Assembly: GCF_050947875.1 (NCBI RefSeq)
Contig: NC_134576.1
Span: forward strand, 56,052,255 to 56,116,254
Origin: Dermacentor variabilis
Taxonomy: Eukaryota; Arthropoda; Arachnida; Ixodida; Ixodidae
Reading direction: 5' to 3'
Length of the DNA: 64,000 nucleotides
Part shown: one piece after another, positions 54,499 through 64,000 of the stretch
Layout of the letters: each line of letters starts with the position of its first letter
Position numbering within the stretch: the first letter of the stretch is position 1
Notes under the pieces: generated by a model
What the model was told of the DNA's origin: nothing
The model's database searches: none
Seen by the model: the letters and a program-made list of their open reading frames with translations, nothing else
Made by a program: the position numbers and the translations under genes

Positions 54499-56237
54499 GA
54501 AGGAAGGAAGGAAAAAGTAGAGAAGGAAAGGCAGGGAGGTTAACCAGTTTAGCGTAACCGGCTTGCTACCCTACACATGGGAGAGGGATGGGTGCGATGA
54601 AAGATGGGGAAGGGGGAGAGAAAGAGAGAGAGAGCACATAGCACAGCACACAAACATCGTCCGGCAGAGTCTATCAATCCGGCATTGTACGTGATAACAC
54701 TGTCAGAGCCGCTTGTCCAATCCCGTCTCTTTCAAAAACTGAAGTAGTCCCTTTGTCGCCTTCACCTGCGATGTCTTCTGTCGGCGGCATGTGAAAATCG
54801 TGTCGAGGGACAATGGTCTAGTGTCAAGGTGCGCTAGAACGGATGCCAGGGACTGTCGCTGAACATTATATTCAGGACAGTCGCACAGAATGTGTTGCAG
54901 CGTCTCCTCGCAAAGACAGGCATTGCAGAGAGCGTTGTCCGCCATTCCAATGCGGAATGAGTAAGATTTCGTGAAAGCCACCCCTAACCATAAGCGATAA
55001 AGCAGAGTCGCCTCGCTTCGGCGGAGTCCAGTTGGCATATAGAGATGCATCAAAGAGGGCAGGTGGTATTGACGGTTGCTCTGGTTGGTCTGGCTGTTTG
55101 GTGTGCACCATGAAGAGAGCGTCATCTCCTGTGCAAGCACTCGAAGTCTGCTAGCTGCGTCGGATCGTGAAAGCGGTATGACCTCTTCTTGTGCGTCTTC
55201 AAGAGCTGCCCGAGCTGCATTATCGGCGTCTTCGTTTCCAGTGACGCCGCAGTGACTTGGCAGCCACTGAAACGTCACGTGGTGTCCTTTCTCCTGTGAT
55301 GTATGGAGTAGGCATCTAATATCGAATACGAGCTGTTCGAATGGCCCGCGACGCAGAGCTGATAGTACAGATTGTAGGGCTGCCTTTGAGTCGCTGAAGA
55401 TGGACCATTGTCGAGGTGGCTCCCGACTGACGAAACGGAGTGCAGCACGAAGAGCAGCTAGTTCAGCAGATGTCGATGTTGTCGGGTGGTCAGTCCTGAA
55501 GCTGATGGTAATAGCTTTTGCTGGGACAACCACAGCACCGGACGAACACTGGATGTTTGTGGAACCATCAGTATAAATGTGTTCACTGTCCGCGTACCTC
55601 TCGTGCAGAAGAAGCAGAGACAGTTGTTTGAGGACAGGCGACGACAGTTCAGACTTTTTTCCGATTCCTGGTACACTGAGATGTACTGTGGGGCTGATAA
55701 GACACCAAGGGGGTATCGATGGTTTAGATGCAGCGGTGAAGCCCGAGGGAAGTTTGTCGTTGTACTTGTTGATAGTTTTAGAGAATGATGATTGGTGCCT
55801 GTCTGAAGGTAGTGCTGCAAGGTGGTGATAGGGGGCACGTGCAAAATGTCTGATGTGCGTTCTCAGGGCTTCCACCGTAATGTGAGTTCGCATTGGATGG
55901 TCCCGAGCAATCGCAAGAGTCGCCTCTGTTGACGTACATCTGGGCAAACCAAGGCAGACTCTGAGTGCTTGAGCTTGTACTGCCTGCAGAACACGAATAT
56001 TTGTCTTGCAGGTGTTGTTCAGTACAGGTAGACTGTATCTTAAAAAACCGAGAAAGAGAGCTCTGTAGAGTTTAAGCATTGCGTCTACTGACATCCCCCA
56101 CGTCTTCCCTGTCAAGTATTTGAACAACTGGGAAGTAGCTGTCAGGCGCCGTTTCATGTAGGCCACGTGTGGGCTCCAACAGAGGTCTCGGTCAATAATG
56201 ACGCCAAGGAATCTGTGGTTTCGGACATAAGAAATGG
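54499..56237 (-). mobile_element. I-clade LINE, 5'-truncated, with 16-bp target duplication
   Basis: GTCATACCCTCGTAAG occurs at 54483-54498 and 56238-56253. The minus-strand element ends in a CCTT-repeat tail next to the left copy. Frame 56166-54703 (487 codons, no stop) holds the RT thumb, a complete RNase H (IYTDGSTN, TSAELAALRAAL, FSDSKAALQSV, WLPSHCGVTGNEDAD) and a finger CNACLCEETLQHILCDC. The open frame and near-perfect duplication suggest a young insertion, dead on arrival because of truncation. The 504-bp fragment at 36875 is an older relative. Confidence 0.92.
54703..56166 (-). pseudogene. I-clade ORF2 C-terminal half: RT thumb, RNase H, zinc finger
   Basis: Residues 1-110 are the RT thumb (AMLKLYRALFLGFLRYSLPV, then RCLGLPR-like RVCLGLPRCTST). 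Residues 195-325 are the RNase H, with D, E, D and the final H/D all visible. Residues 405-435 are the C-x2-C-x-C-x6-H-x3-C type finger. It ends LQFLKETGLDKRL. Open over its full length but lacks endonuclease and RT palm, so it cannot encode a working enzyme. Confidence 0.88.
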
Positions 56238-56253
56238 GTCATACCCTCGTAAG

Positions 56254-56730
56254 TAAGCAAAAACGCAATGGCTCATATTCCCGTAAGGTTCACGGCTGCA
56301 AAATGTATGTATGGCTACAAACTCGCAAGAAGACAATGCCAGCTACTGTGGTCATGGATATCTATGCCGTACAAATGAAAGACAGAATTGTGATATTCAA
56401 TGTGCATCTATCTCCTGGCACGCCCAAGTGTGATATTGAGATGTTCATGACAACGCACTTTTCATGGGTTATCCATGATGACGCTACGCCTGTGATCATC
56501 GTTGGAAACTTCAAAGTGGGTAATTCCAAACCAAACAAGAAATGGTACACTCTGCCTGTGCTATAAAAGTTTGGCTTGAAGTGCCACGCCAATCCAAGTC
56601 ACTCAACTACTCAGCCGGGGTCGTGCGTACATTTAACTTTGACCAAGGTTCTGCATAAGGCAGTAACCGAACCAGTCAGTATATATCAAAGTAATCGCAA
56701 AGCTACCATCACTGCCTTGACCAAATAAGC
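56254..56730 (+). pseudogene. Endonuclease (APE-like) fragment, probably from a Helitron-type element
   Basis: Frame 56234-56566 gives RIVIFNVHLSPGTPKCDIEM, then TPVIIVGNFKVGNSKPNKKW, which matches the P-V-I-I-x-G-D-F-N-V block with D and N both changed. After a stop, FGLKCHANPSHSTTQPGSCV and HLTFDQG follow, the T-T-R-x-G-T-x-I-D block with key residues lost. This type of domain is fused to Helitron helicases in many arthropods, which is my preferred source; a LINE is the alternative. Confidence 0.45.
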
Positions 56731-57908
56731 AAACTAAATACATTTACCCTTGTCTAACCCTGTGTAATCTGCTACAGCTTCACTGGTGTCATTCGACCTT
56801 CCATAGCCACTCCACCGTCGCAGAGTGGAATGGCTCCTCAATTTTCGCCACCCCTGCAGTAGCTTTTTAGCAGCACGGTATGACATACGGTATATTATGG
56901 TTAAACAAATGGGTGTAGTCCTTGGTCGGGACGAATCTGCATAAGCAGTATGTAGAACTTCTCGTCCATAATTAACAGTTTGCCCCTGCTTATGGGAAGC
57001 ACAGACAACAAAACCCCCTATCTTCTCCCCGATCGTTTTCTGGCTTCTCGGTACACTCGAACAGAACATTTTGACTTCCCATATCTTACGCCCGCGATAA
57101 AGGGAACTGCACTGAACACAATACTCCACGCACCCACTTATTCTTCTCCTCCATTAGGGGTAAAGGAGATCGACTACCATAAGGGTTTTCAAAGAAAGTA
57201 GTTTGCTCGCTTTTTTCGAGCTCCTGCTTGGCCACAGTGGTTGGCGTGAGGCTCCGGCCTCGATACAGGTTTATCGATTTATAGATCGATTATTTTTGAG
57301 AAACTTTGATTCGGTAAGTGCACTTATGTAATTTACAAACACGCTGTTTGAAATAAGCGAAGACAGATGCTTTAGTATAAGGTTATGTGTGTACTCCTCA
57401 ATTCATCTGCGCAAGGTACTTTCTTCGCCAACATGGCCTCACTGTGCAAATTTGGCAATTTTAAAAGGCTTGGTCTGAGAGATTTGCTTGAAAAATCTTT
57501 TAGAAGGTTTGGTCCGGAGTACTCGGGCATTAGCGCAGGAACTTCAGCCAGATCACGAAGCATCACGACGTGCTATGCGTGTGCTCGCGCGCAAATTATC
57601 TGTTGTGTGTACGTCAATTCGAGTGTTGTTCGGTGCTGTAGGAATTTCAGGAGGGTTCAACTTCCTCAAGAACCTTCTGCCAATTTTTCGCCTGTTAGCA
57701 GTAATGTTCAGGCTTATTTCACTCATAATTTACTAACTCTGCACTCGCACTGCCACGTAACTAAAATGTCTAGCAACAAAAGTGAAACGTGTAGCCTGAA
57801 ATTGACATAAGGGGGTCGCGTCAATGAAGGCTTAGGACACATGGCAGTGGTCAATTGCTTTCAACTGCAGAAAGACAAAAGTAACAAGAAACTGCGACAG
57901 CAGGTGCA
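56731..57908. other. Unassigned; likely 5' region of the oxidase gene
   Basis: Frame 57385-57810 is open but I recognise no domain. An acceptor-like TTTCAACTGCAG ends at 57871, so a short 5' UTR exon part may precede the ATG at 57909. Confidence 0.3.
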
Positions 57909-58039
57909 ATGGCAGTGACCACAGTGGCAGATATCCAGCGCCTGGCAGAGGCAAGGATGGAGGAAGGCGCGAGGACCTACATCGCCATCGGAGCAGGCGT
58001 TGGACAGACCCTCGGGGAGAACATCGAAGCCTTCAAGAG
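57909..58039 (+). CDS. First coding exon of a 2-hydroxy-acid oxidase-like gene (partial)
   Basis: ATG at 57909 opens MAVTTVADIQRLAEARMEEG, then YIAIGAGVGQTLGENIEAFK, ending in AAGAG before donor GTAGGG (58040). This matches the N-terminus of FMN-dependent 2-hydroxy-acid (glycolate) oxidases: a helix with x-D-x-x-x-L-A-E, then F/Y-I-x-x-G-A-G-x-x-x-T-x-x-x-N-x-x-A-F-x-R. Exon is 131 nt, leaving phase 2, so the split codon would give the expected Arg. The enzyme oxidises small 2-hydroxy acids with release of hydrogen peroxide, in peroxisomes. No further exon was found to 64000; the following intron is long or the copy is a fragment. Confidence 0.7.
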
Positions 58040-60236
58040 GTAGGGGATTGTCGCCTTCTTACGTACACAGGTGTACAGAGGCTTCCTTGTACCCATCCAT
58101 GAGGGAGGGAGAGAAAATATATCTCTACCGAATCGTACGCGGTCGAGATAGTATCAGCTCGCTCCAGTTTTCGTAGGAGCAATCGGGGTATGCGGCGAAT
58201 GCGTGCCGTGAGGGAGGAGAAAATCTCCAGAATGGAATGACGCAGTTTGTTTCTCTGTAAGTATGATCATTTTCATTTGGAATAAGGCGCATGCTCTTCC
58301 ACAATCCTCCAAGGCTCCTGAAAGGTTATTCATTACGCGGTCGTGCAGTATACAGGGCGATAATTCTAAAGCTTTGTGGAATTCTTAAACATTGTCTTTC
58401 GCAGATAGCAAAAATTTTATACTTGACCTTGGTTATCCAACGAGGCTGACATTACTAGCACGGGAAACCAAAACACATATTAAACTAAATATTATTAAAC
58501 TCTCTAATTAATGTCTTTAATAATTTATTTACGGCAAATATTGCAATTTACCAATTATAGCTTCTGAGATTGCAAGACGTATCCATTTGAAATAAATCAC
58601 GAGGGATGACACCAGATTTCCAAAGTGTGGGATCAATTACGTGGGGGTTCCAGTTACTTTTGTGCTTCAATGCATAAAAGAGCGTTTCCTTAAAAAAATG
58701 TTAGTGGAACGACCGTACAGTTTTACGGCCAGTTTTATAGTGCATGTCTGGAAATCATTTTTAACCTGAAAATTGATTCGAAAGAGAATACCCTTCCAAG
58801 CTCACCGGCTATAATTCGTGAATTGCAATACGTGCCATCGCATTTTTAATGCAGAAGGTAATTTGTCAATGCTTGTTGATTAGTTGAATATCTTTTTCGG
58901 TTTCCCGTGCAGCTAATGTCCGCCTCTCCGTATAACGCAACTCAAGGACTAGATTTACATTAGCTGCTGTGCGAAATTTCAAAAAAATTCATAAAACCTA
59001 AATAAGATCACCATATTTATGTACGCGTGGAAGCGTTGCAAAGCTAGGAAATAACGACGCCTGCACAATAATTGTTGTGGTAATATATAAATATATAGGT
59101 CGATTTTCTAGATGCACCAAATTATAGAAAATTGCTTGTAATGGATAGCACAATTCTAACCCTTCATCTAAATTACTCAGAGAAGCAACTATTACTTCAA
59201 TGAGAAATCAAAATGTTTAATTGAATGAGAAACAAAATTACAGTAGTTAAGATTTTCATTAATCGCTTTATGGCAGATATGTGAAGCTAAGAATAGCTAT
59301 GAGCTGGTGAGTGTGCAAGGCATGCCTACTTAGAAGGAATTCTGAGTATGGCACTTGTTCCGGGAAACTCTCCGTCAAGCTTGCAATAAAAATTCACTGT
59401 TCTTCCACTTACTTTTTTTGAGGAAACACTGGTTTACGTATTGAAGCACAAAAATAACTGGAAGGCCCAACACATTTCGTCAAATAATGCGGAAATAAAT
59501 ATCTGGAAACTGCCTTAGCGTTGAGAATCCGTTAAAAGTAGATATGCCTTGCCTCGTTTCTAGCTACAATTCATTTATTGAAATATGTTCTGTAGAGCAA
59601 TTATTTAATAAGCTAATTAGCACAATTAGGGTATTTATTCCGTCCTACATATCGACTGCCCGTGGAAATACTGGCCGCCGTATCTAATAATTTAGGCCAA
59701 AAGTTAGACTTATGGAGTCTGCAGCAGGCAATTTTTAAAAATTGGTGCGGCTGGAGAAAACACTCTTTATTGTGGTATACGTACGTGCAATGCTGATGGT
59801 ATACATAGAAATTATGGTACGCATATAGAAGTTGGAAGAGAACATGAAGCAAAGAAATGAAAGAAGATGAGTGTTTTCTTAAGCCTGCTGTGTGCCTCTG
59901 TGTCCCGACAGTTCAAACAGGGGGGACAAAGTAAATAAGGCAACAGGGTTTGGCACGCAATCACCCTTAGCACTATTGCGGGGTATATTGAGCCCTTTAC
60001 GTCCCTTCCGCGCCTAGATCCAAAGCGATGAAGACTATCTCATTGGCCACATGCAAACTGAGCTGTCGTGCCAAGCATGATTTCTTGTGACCTGCCTGTC
60101 GCGAAGCTGCATGACTCGACTGACACGCCAGGAGAAACGAGGCGGGAGAGTGAAGCGATGATTTCGCGGAGGTCGGCTGTATTCTAGAAATGCAGACCAT
60201 TTGTAACTCCAATCTGTTTTAAACTCATCTTTGCGT
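58040..60236. other. AT-rich, probably intron of the oxidase-like gene
   Basis: No coding frames with recognisable domains and no clear repeat ends; base composition is uniformly AT-rich to about 59900. Confidence 0.4.
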
Positions 60237-60245
60237 TAACTACTA

Positions 60246-60471
60246 TGACCCGCCGTGGTTGCTCAGGGGCTGCTGATCACGAGGTCCCGGGATCAAATCC
60301 CTGCCGCGGCGGCCGCTTTTCGATGGGGCGAAATGTTAAAACACCCGTGCACTTAGATTTAGGTGCACGTTTAAGAACTCCAGGTGGTCGAAATTTCCGG
60401 AGCTCTCCACGACAGCGTGCCTCCTAATCAGAAAGTGGTTTTGGCACGCTAAACCCCCTAATTTATTTGAA
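60246..60471 (+). mobile_element. tRNA-derived SINE, plus-strand copy
   Basis: tRNA-like head (CCCGCCGTGGTTGCTCAG, then GGGATCAAATCCC as box B) and the family body ending GGTTTTGGCACGCTAAACCC plus A/T tail. 9-bp duplication TAACTACTA at 60237-60245 and 60472-60480. The D-arm region is shortened relative to other copies. Confidence 0.92.
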
Positions 60472-60546
60472 TAACTACTAAGGTTGTAAATATAGTATTT
60501 GCAAGAAAAATCTGGCAGAATTATTCTACGATTATCATCGAAGCTA

Positions 60547-60760
60547 CCCGCCGTGGTAGTTTAGTAGTTAATGCGTTGCCTCTTAATCAAGAGGCGGTGG
60601 CATCAAATCCTGGACGCTGCAACTGCATTTCAATATGAGCGAAATGCAAAACACTCGTGTGCCTTGCATTGGGTGAAAGGCAAAGGTACCGAGATGGTCA
60701 AAATTTATCCGGAGTCCTCCACTAAGGTGTGCCTCATAATAAGAACCTGGTTTTGTCAAT
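60547..60760 (+). mobile_element. Related SINE with a different tRNA-like head
   Basis: Starts CCCGCCGTGGTAGTTTAGTA, box-B-like GGCATCAAATCCTGG, then the common body (ATTTCAATATGAGCGAAATG, CCGGAGTCCTCCACTAAGG, TAAGAACCTGGTTTTG). More diverged than the others and a likely separate subfamily. Confidence 0.8.
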
Positions 60761-61750
60761 GTAATGAGGGAGTGGAAAGCGTTTGCTGAATACTGTTGAT
60801 AAATGCACTGACAAAATCCTGCGGAAAAATGTATGCTTTAAGTACCCTCGAGTGGCAGACAAAGATGTTGGACGGTGGGGGCACCAGCTTTCACACGAGG
60901 GAGAAAGAACACCTTCCAATCAGAGGGCAGCGCAAAACCAGCAGGATGAGGAACCAGGAGAGAGAAAAAGCATAGAGGGGAATGCGGGGAAAAATGTCGC
61001 TCGGATGGGGCCCGAAGATCACTGTTTTCGAGTTTGGTATCGTTGGGGTCCAGACCCGAACCCGGGAGCTTCGATAGAACTAGGACGACCCCGGCTGTTC
61101 TGGTTCCACCTGCTGCTGCTGGTGCTGATCCTGATCCTGGTACTGATCCTGAGCTGCTGTGTGGAGAGCGGAGGTCGCTTGGAGGCGTCCAGAGGCCTGA
61201 GGCGATGGTGGTGAGGCGCCCGGGTAGAACCTCGAACCAAGGAACCGGTACGGGCGCCGTCCAGACGTAGCGGTCGGATTTGGATGACCTTGGACAACGA
61301 CAACCTTAGCCTGGGACTTGGGCCTTGGACTCGAATGTCCGTGGCTGGCTCTATTGTGCATGTGTGTCCCTCGTTTGCCACTGCCCGCCCATCCACTACC
61401 ACTGTCAATGCAAAGGCAATTGCTGTCAACGCATGGCCACCCGAGTAAATAGGACTTCGGATGCCCGAGTATTTTCTGGTTGGGACCGTGAATGATTTGA
61501 AGTCATTGCACGGACCAACGCAGTCAACTGTGCTTTTGGTTTTTTTTACTTCTTGTGCGCTCCTTCTTGTTCTAATTTTTTTTGCCGTCATGAATTCAAG
61601 GTTTGGTTTTAGAAAAAAATATCTTCTTCTTTTCTGCGCTGAGGCTCTGCCTCAGTTGAATAACTGGTACTCGAACAACCAGTCAAAACCAAATTGGCGT
61701 CCGCGCCAGGACACGACAAAGCCATTTGTTCCAGTTTGAATGACCGTATA
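60761..61750. other. Unassigned; two hydrophobic frames
   Basis: Frame 60783-61214 contains a Leu-rich stretch (LFWFHLLLLVLILILVLILS, about 61096-61155) that could span a membrane. Frame 61461-61739 has LLVFFTSCALLLVLIFFAVM. The first comes from a CTGATC/CTGGTA repeat. No family recognised, no splice evidence; chance cannot be excluded. Confidence 0.25.
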
Positions 61751-61756
61751 AACCTC

Positions 61757-62840
61757 GAGGTAAGTTTGTCGGAGCTTACGGCGTTGGGCGAGCCTATGAG
61801 TCTGCAGGGCGCTTAACTGAGGAAATGGGTAGATGAGAAAGCTTACAAGGTGCAGGAGGGGGCTGCGAAAGCGTGCGAGGAATTTGTCGCGGAGTGAAAG
61901 GCAACCACGCAACGTTTGCCGCTTGAAGAGTGGGCACTGGAGCTACGCCATAGGTTGACCGAGGCGGGATCTTGCACAGAATAGGCGACACCAGGCCGTG
62001 AATCGGAAAGAAATCGTCCATCATATGTGAATTCTCAAAAATTGAACTCCTGTGTTTAATGAGAATCGATACGACTTAGACGCTGATCTAAAGAGATTCG
62101 AGCGTATCGCCACTTGTCAGGAATGGCCTAAAGAGAAATGGGCCATGGCACTGAGCTTGCGTCTTGATGGGGAAGCGTTGAAGGTATTTAACCGCTTGTA
62201 GTGGAGCGAATCGATGGACTACGAAAAGGTAAAAATGGCATTGCTACAATGGTTTCGTTGTACTGCCGAAAGCGGCCGAAAAAAATTTCGTTGCATTCAA
62301 CCCCACGACAATGAGACAGCCAAGTAGTGTGCTATTCGGGTTTAAGTTTTTTCTTTAGATCGGTATACAGCTTTTTAATAACTGCCATATCGTCTTTCAC
62401 TGTTTCTTCGCAAACGGTACTGCCGAATCGCTGAAAAAATCACAGAAGCAGCTCACTACTACATGCAAGCCCAGCGACAAAATACTTTCCTGTTTTCCTG
62501 GAGAAACAAGAACAAAGCAAAGAAAAGGATAATGACCAGACAGTGAGGTTCAAGATCAAATGCTTTGTTTGTGGCAAATTAATACATAAAGCATCACATT
62601 ACCGTGCAAGGGTCAACCAACCTTATTGTGGGTATTGTCGAAGGGGACATGACGCCAATTCCTGCAAACAGAAATATGCGAGTGCAAAAGGAACATTGGC
62701 TTGTGTCTCGTCACGTTTCGTAGTTCAGCGCAAGAATGAAGAGTCGAAATTTCACAAGAAAGACGCGTCAGAAGTGTCTCCGAATAAATCGACTAGAGCC
62801 TACGACAAGCCTTATTTTGCCAGTGGAAGCATATGAAAAA
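61757..62840 (+). pseudogene. Gypsy-3 gag with zinc knuckles
   Basis: N-terminal helix region, capsid and nucleocapsid in order. Knuckles in frame 62543-62836: CFVCGKLIHKASHYRA, with the last Cys replaced, and CGYCRRGHDANSC. The capsid is broken by a stop after ALKVFNRL. Gag packages the element RNA. Confidence 0.75.
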
Positions 62841-63159
62841 GCAGTATGGTACTACGGTACACTGGAAGTAAGACCCTCATCGTACGCCACTCGCTTCGAC
62901 GCTGCTGCTCGCCATTGGAAGCACCATTGACGTTCTTAAAGCGCAGCTTCACGTCTCTTTACCATATTTTTGAGATATTGCCGTCGCAGAACCTTTGAAA
63001 CCCATTGTACGATGTCGGGAATAATAGTCGGGAATGTTACTGAATCACGGGGCCCGACAGATTCTGACCACATCAGGAAACTTCCTGACAACATCAACAC
63101 GCTCCCTGAAAGTAGGGGAATGACCTTTATAAAGAAGCACCGCAACACAGCTGTTGTGG

Positions 63160-64000
63160 GAGCGAAAGTTGCGAAAGAGAAGCACACGACGGACGTGTAC
63201 TTACTTCAAGCAACAAGGCAGATGTTCCAAAAGGAACAAGAACAAAATGCCAGTTTAGAAATCTGCACGAAGAAGGTCGGCAAAACGTTTCCTGGCGTGG
63301 GGTCAATGGCACAGTCGTTTTACGCGGAAAAAGTAATATTGTATCGCGATTGGTAGTTTTATCCCGCGAATACCGCGCAACAAGCGGTAGTCCCAGAGAA
63401 ACTCCATGCCCAAATTTATGTACTCGCACATAAAAATTCATTGTCCGGTCACGGGGACATTAAGAAGACTACGGAGAAAGTACTTGGTGCATGCTTCGGC
63501 CCGGCGCTCAAGCAGATATCAAAAGATGTGCTGGATATTGCGACTGGTGTCAAGCAACGTTTTCCAAAGAAAAGCACGGTAAGGCACCACACGGTCGTTT
63601 GCTGGTTATCAACAGACCATTCGAGCGAGTGGCTGTGGACATAATCGGTCCTTTGTCTCCGACTTCTACTGAAGGGAACCGGTAAATCCTAACATAGGTA
63701 GACTTCATACGTGGTACCCTGACGCTGTAGCGCTGCCGGCTCTTGATTCGGCTGCAGTAGTGGGAGGTTTACTGGGAGTGTTTTCTAGTATCAGCTTTCC
63801 ATGAGAAATACTGTACGATAAGGCTTCCTATTTTACATGGTGTTTAATGAAACAAGTGAATGAACTGCTTGCAATCCAACACATCAGCTCTGCTCTCTAC
63901 CATTCAATGTGCAGTGGTTTGGTTGAACGGTTTAAAGGGGTACTGAAGGAAATGCTGTGCAAGATGTGTCAAGAGCAGCCGAAGATGTGGGATCAGTACT
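63160..64000 (+). pseudogene. Gypsy-3 integrase fragment
   Basis: HHCC region: LHAQIYVLAHKNSLSGHGDI then KVLGACFGPALKQ, with the C-x2-C pair degraded. Core: PFERVAVDIIGPLSPTSTEG in frame 63491-63685, holding the first catalytic Asp. The later core around 63870-63990 is readable only across frame changes. It would insert element DNA; this copy cannot. Confidence 0.78.

Larger units (their letters stand above)
61757..64000 (+). mobile_element. Gypsy-3: gag and integrase remnants, runs off the right edge
   Basis: Plus strand. Gag N-terminus (SLSELTALGEPMSLQG, then RKWVDEKAYKVQEG, about 61765-61860). Capsid (YDLDADLKRFERIATCQEW and ALSLRLDGEALKVF, about 62065-62195). Zinc knuckles (62565-62670). 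Then, after about 400 bp, the integrase (63160 onwards). Protease, RT and RNase H, normally about 2 kb, are absent, so the element has a large internal deletion. Multiple stops. No LTR is visible in the window. Confidence 0.8.

Noticed and set aside
57385..57810. 141-codon protein gene
   Set aside because: Open frame starts well (AACATGGCC) but has no recognisable domain or conserved motif; composition looks non-coding after about residue 60.
61019..61591. 190-codon minus-strand frame
   Set aside because: Low-complexity, overlaps plus-strand frames of similar quality, and no recognisable domain or splice evidence.

Overview
The window is eukaryotic, very repeat-rich DNA, most likely from an arthropod and probably a hard (ixodid) tick. 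I infer this from GT-AG introns, from non-LTR elements with RNase H and CCHC fingers, from RTE-type LINEs ending in GAT repeats, from Ty3/gypsy elements with a tick-like gag, and from a tRNA-derived SINE present in six copies. Assignment to ticks rests on recall of these families, not on a search. Single-copy host coding sequence is scarce: one clear exon of a 2-hydroxy-acid oxidase-like gene (57909-58039) and a BEN-domain-like exon (21450-21656) that may belong to a transposon.

Layout. 1-1760: decayed MULE-type transposase with a SWIM finger. 1994-3174: 5'-truncated RTE. 3175-9654: mostly unassigned, with a 51-bp coding tandem repeat, a SINE and a solo gypsy LTR. 9667-15855: a full-length I-clade LINE on the minus strand with 12-bp target duplications, carrying a SINE in its 3' UTR and landing beside an older LINE 3' end. 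About 16840-23580: a symmetrical region with outer inverted repeats, candidate inner terminal repeats, two smaller TIR elements, a 278-bp hairpin and the BEN-like exon.

25400-54190 is a deep nest. One degenerate plus-strand LINE ('LINE-D') can be read in order (ORF1, endonuclease, RT, RNase H, C-terminal finger) across about 29 kb, broken three times. Break 1 is gypsy-1 (26623-34776, minus), which holds two SINEs in its 3' LTR and a compound RTE insertion in gag. Break 2 is a tRNA-like repeat unit with an I-clade LINE tail inside it. Break 3 is gypsy-2 (39018-53692, minus), whose right LTR is split by a complete PIF/Harbinger DNA transposon (41957-53096) lying directly against a related MITE (53100-53642).

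The Harbinger element is the most notable object. It has 41-bp TIRs (one mismatch), ATT target duplications, a three-exon DDE transposase with an open frame (minus, 356 aa) and a convergent five-exon Myb/SANT-like gene (plus, 322 aa). Harbinger elements are known to need these two proteins together: the Myb-like protein aids nuclear import and end binding of the transposase. Intron 4 of the Myb-like gene contains a further RTE, itself split by a long-TIR foldback element.

Right of the nest: another I-clade LINE with a 16-bp target duplication (54499-56237), a Helitron-type endonuclease fragment, the oxidase exon, two SINEs and a third gypsy element running off the right edge (from about 61757). 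All coordinates and splice sites were read by eye.
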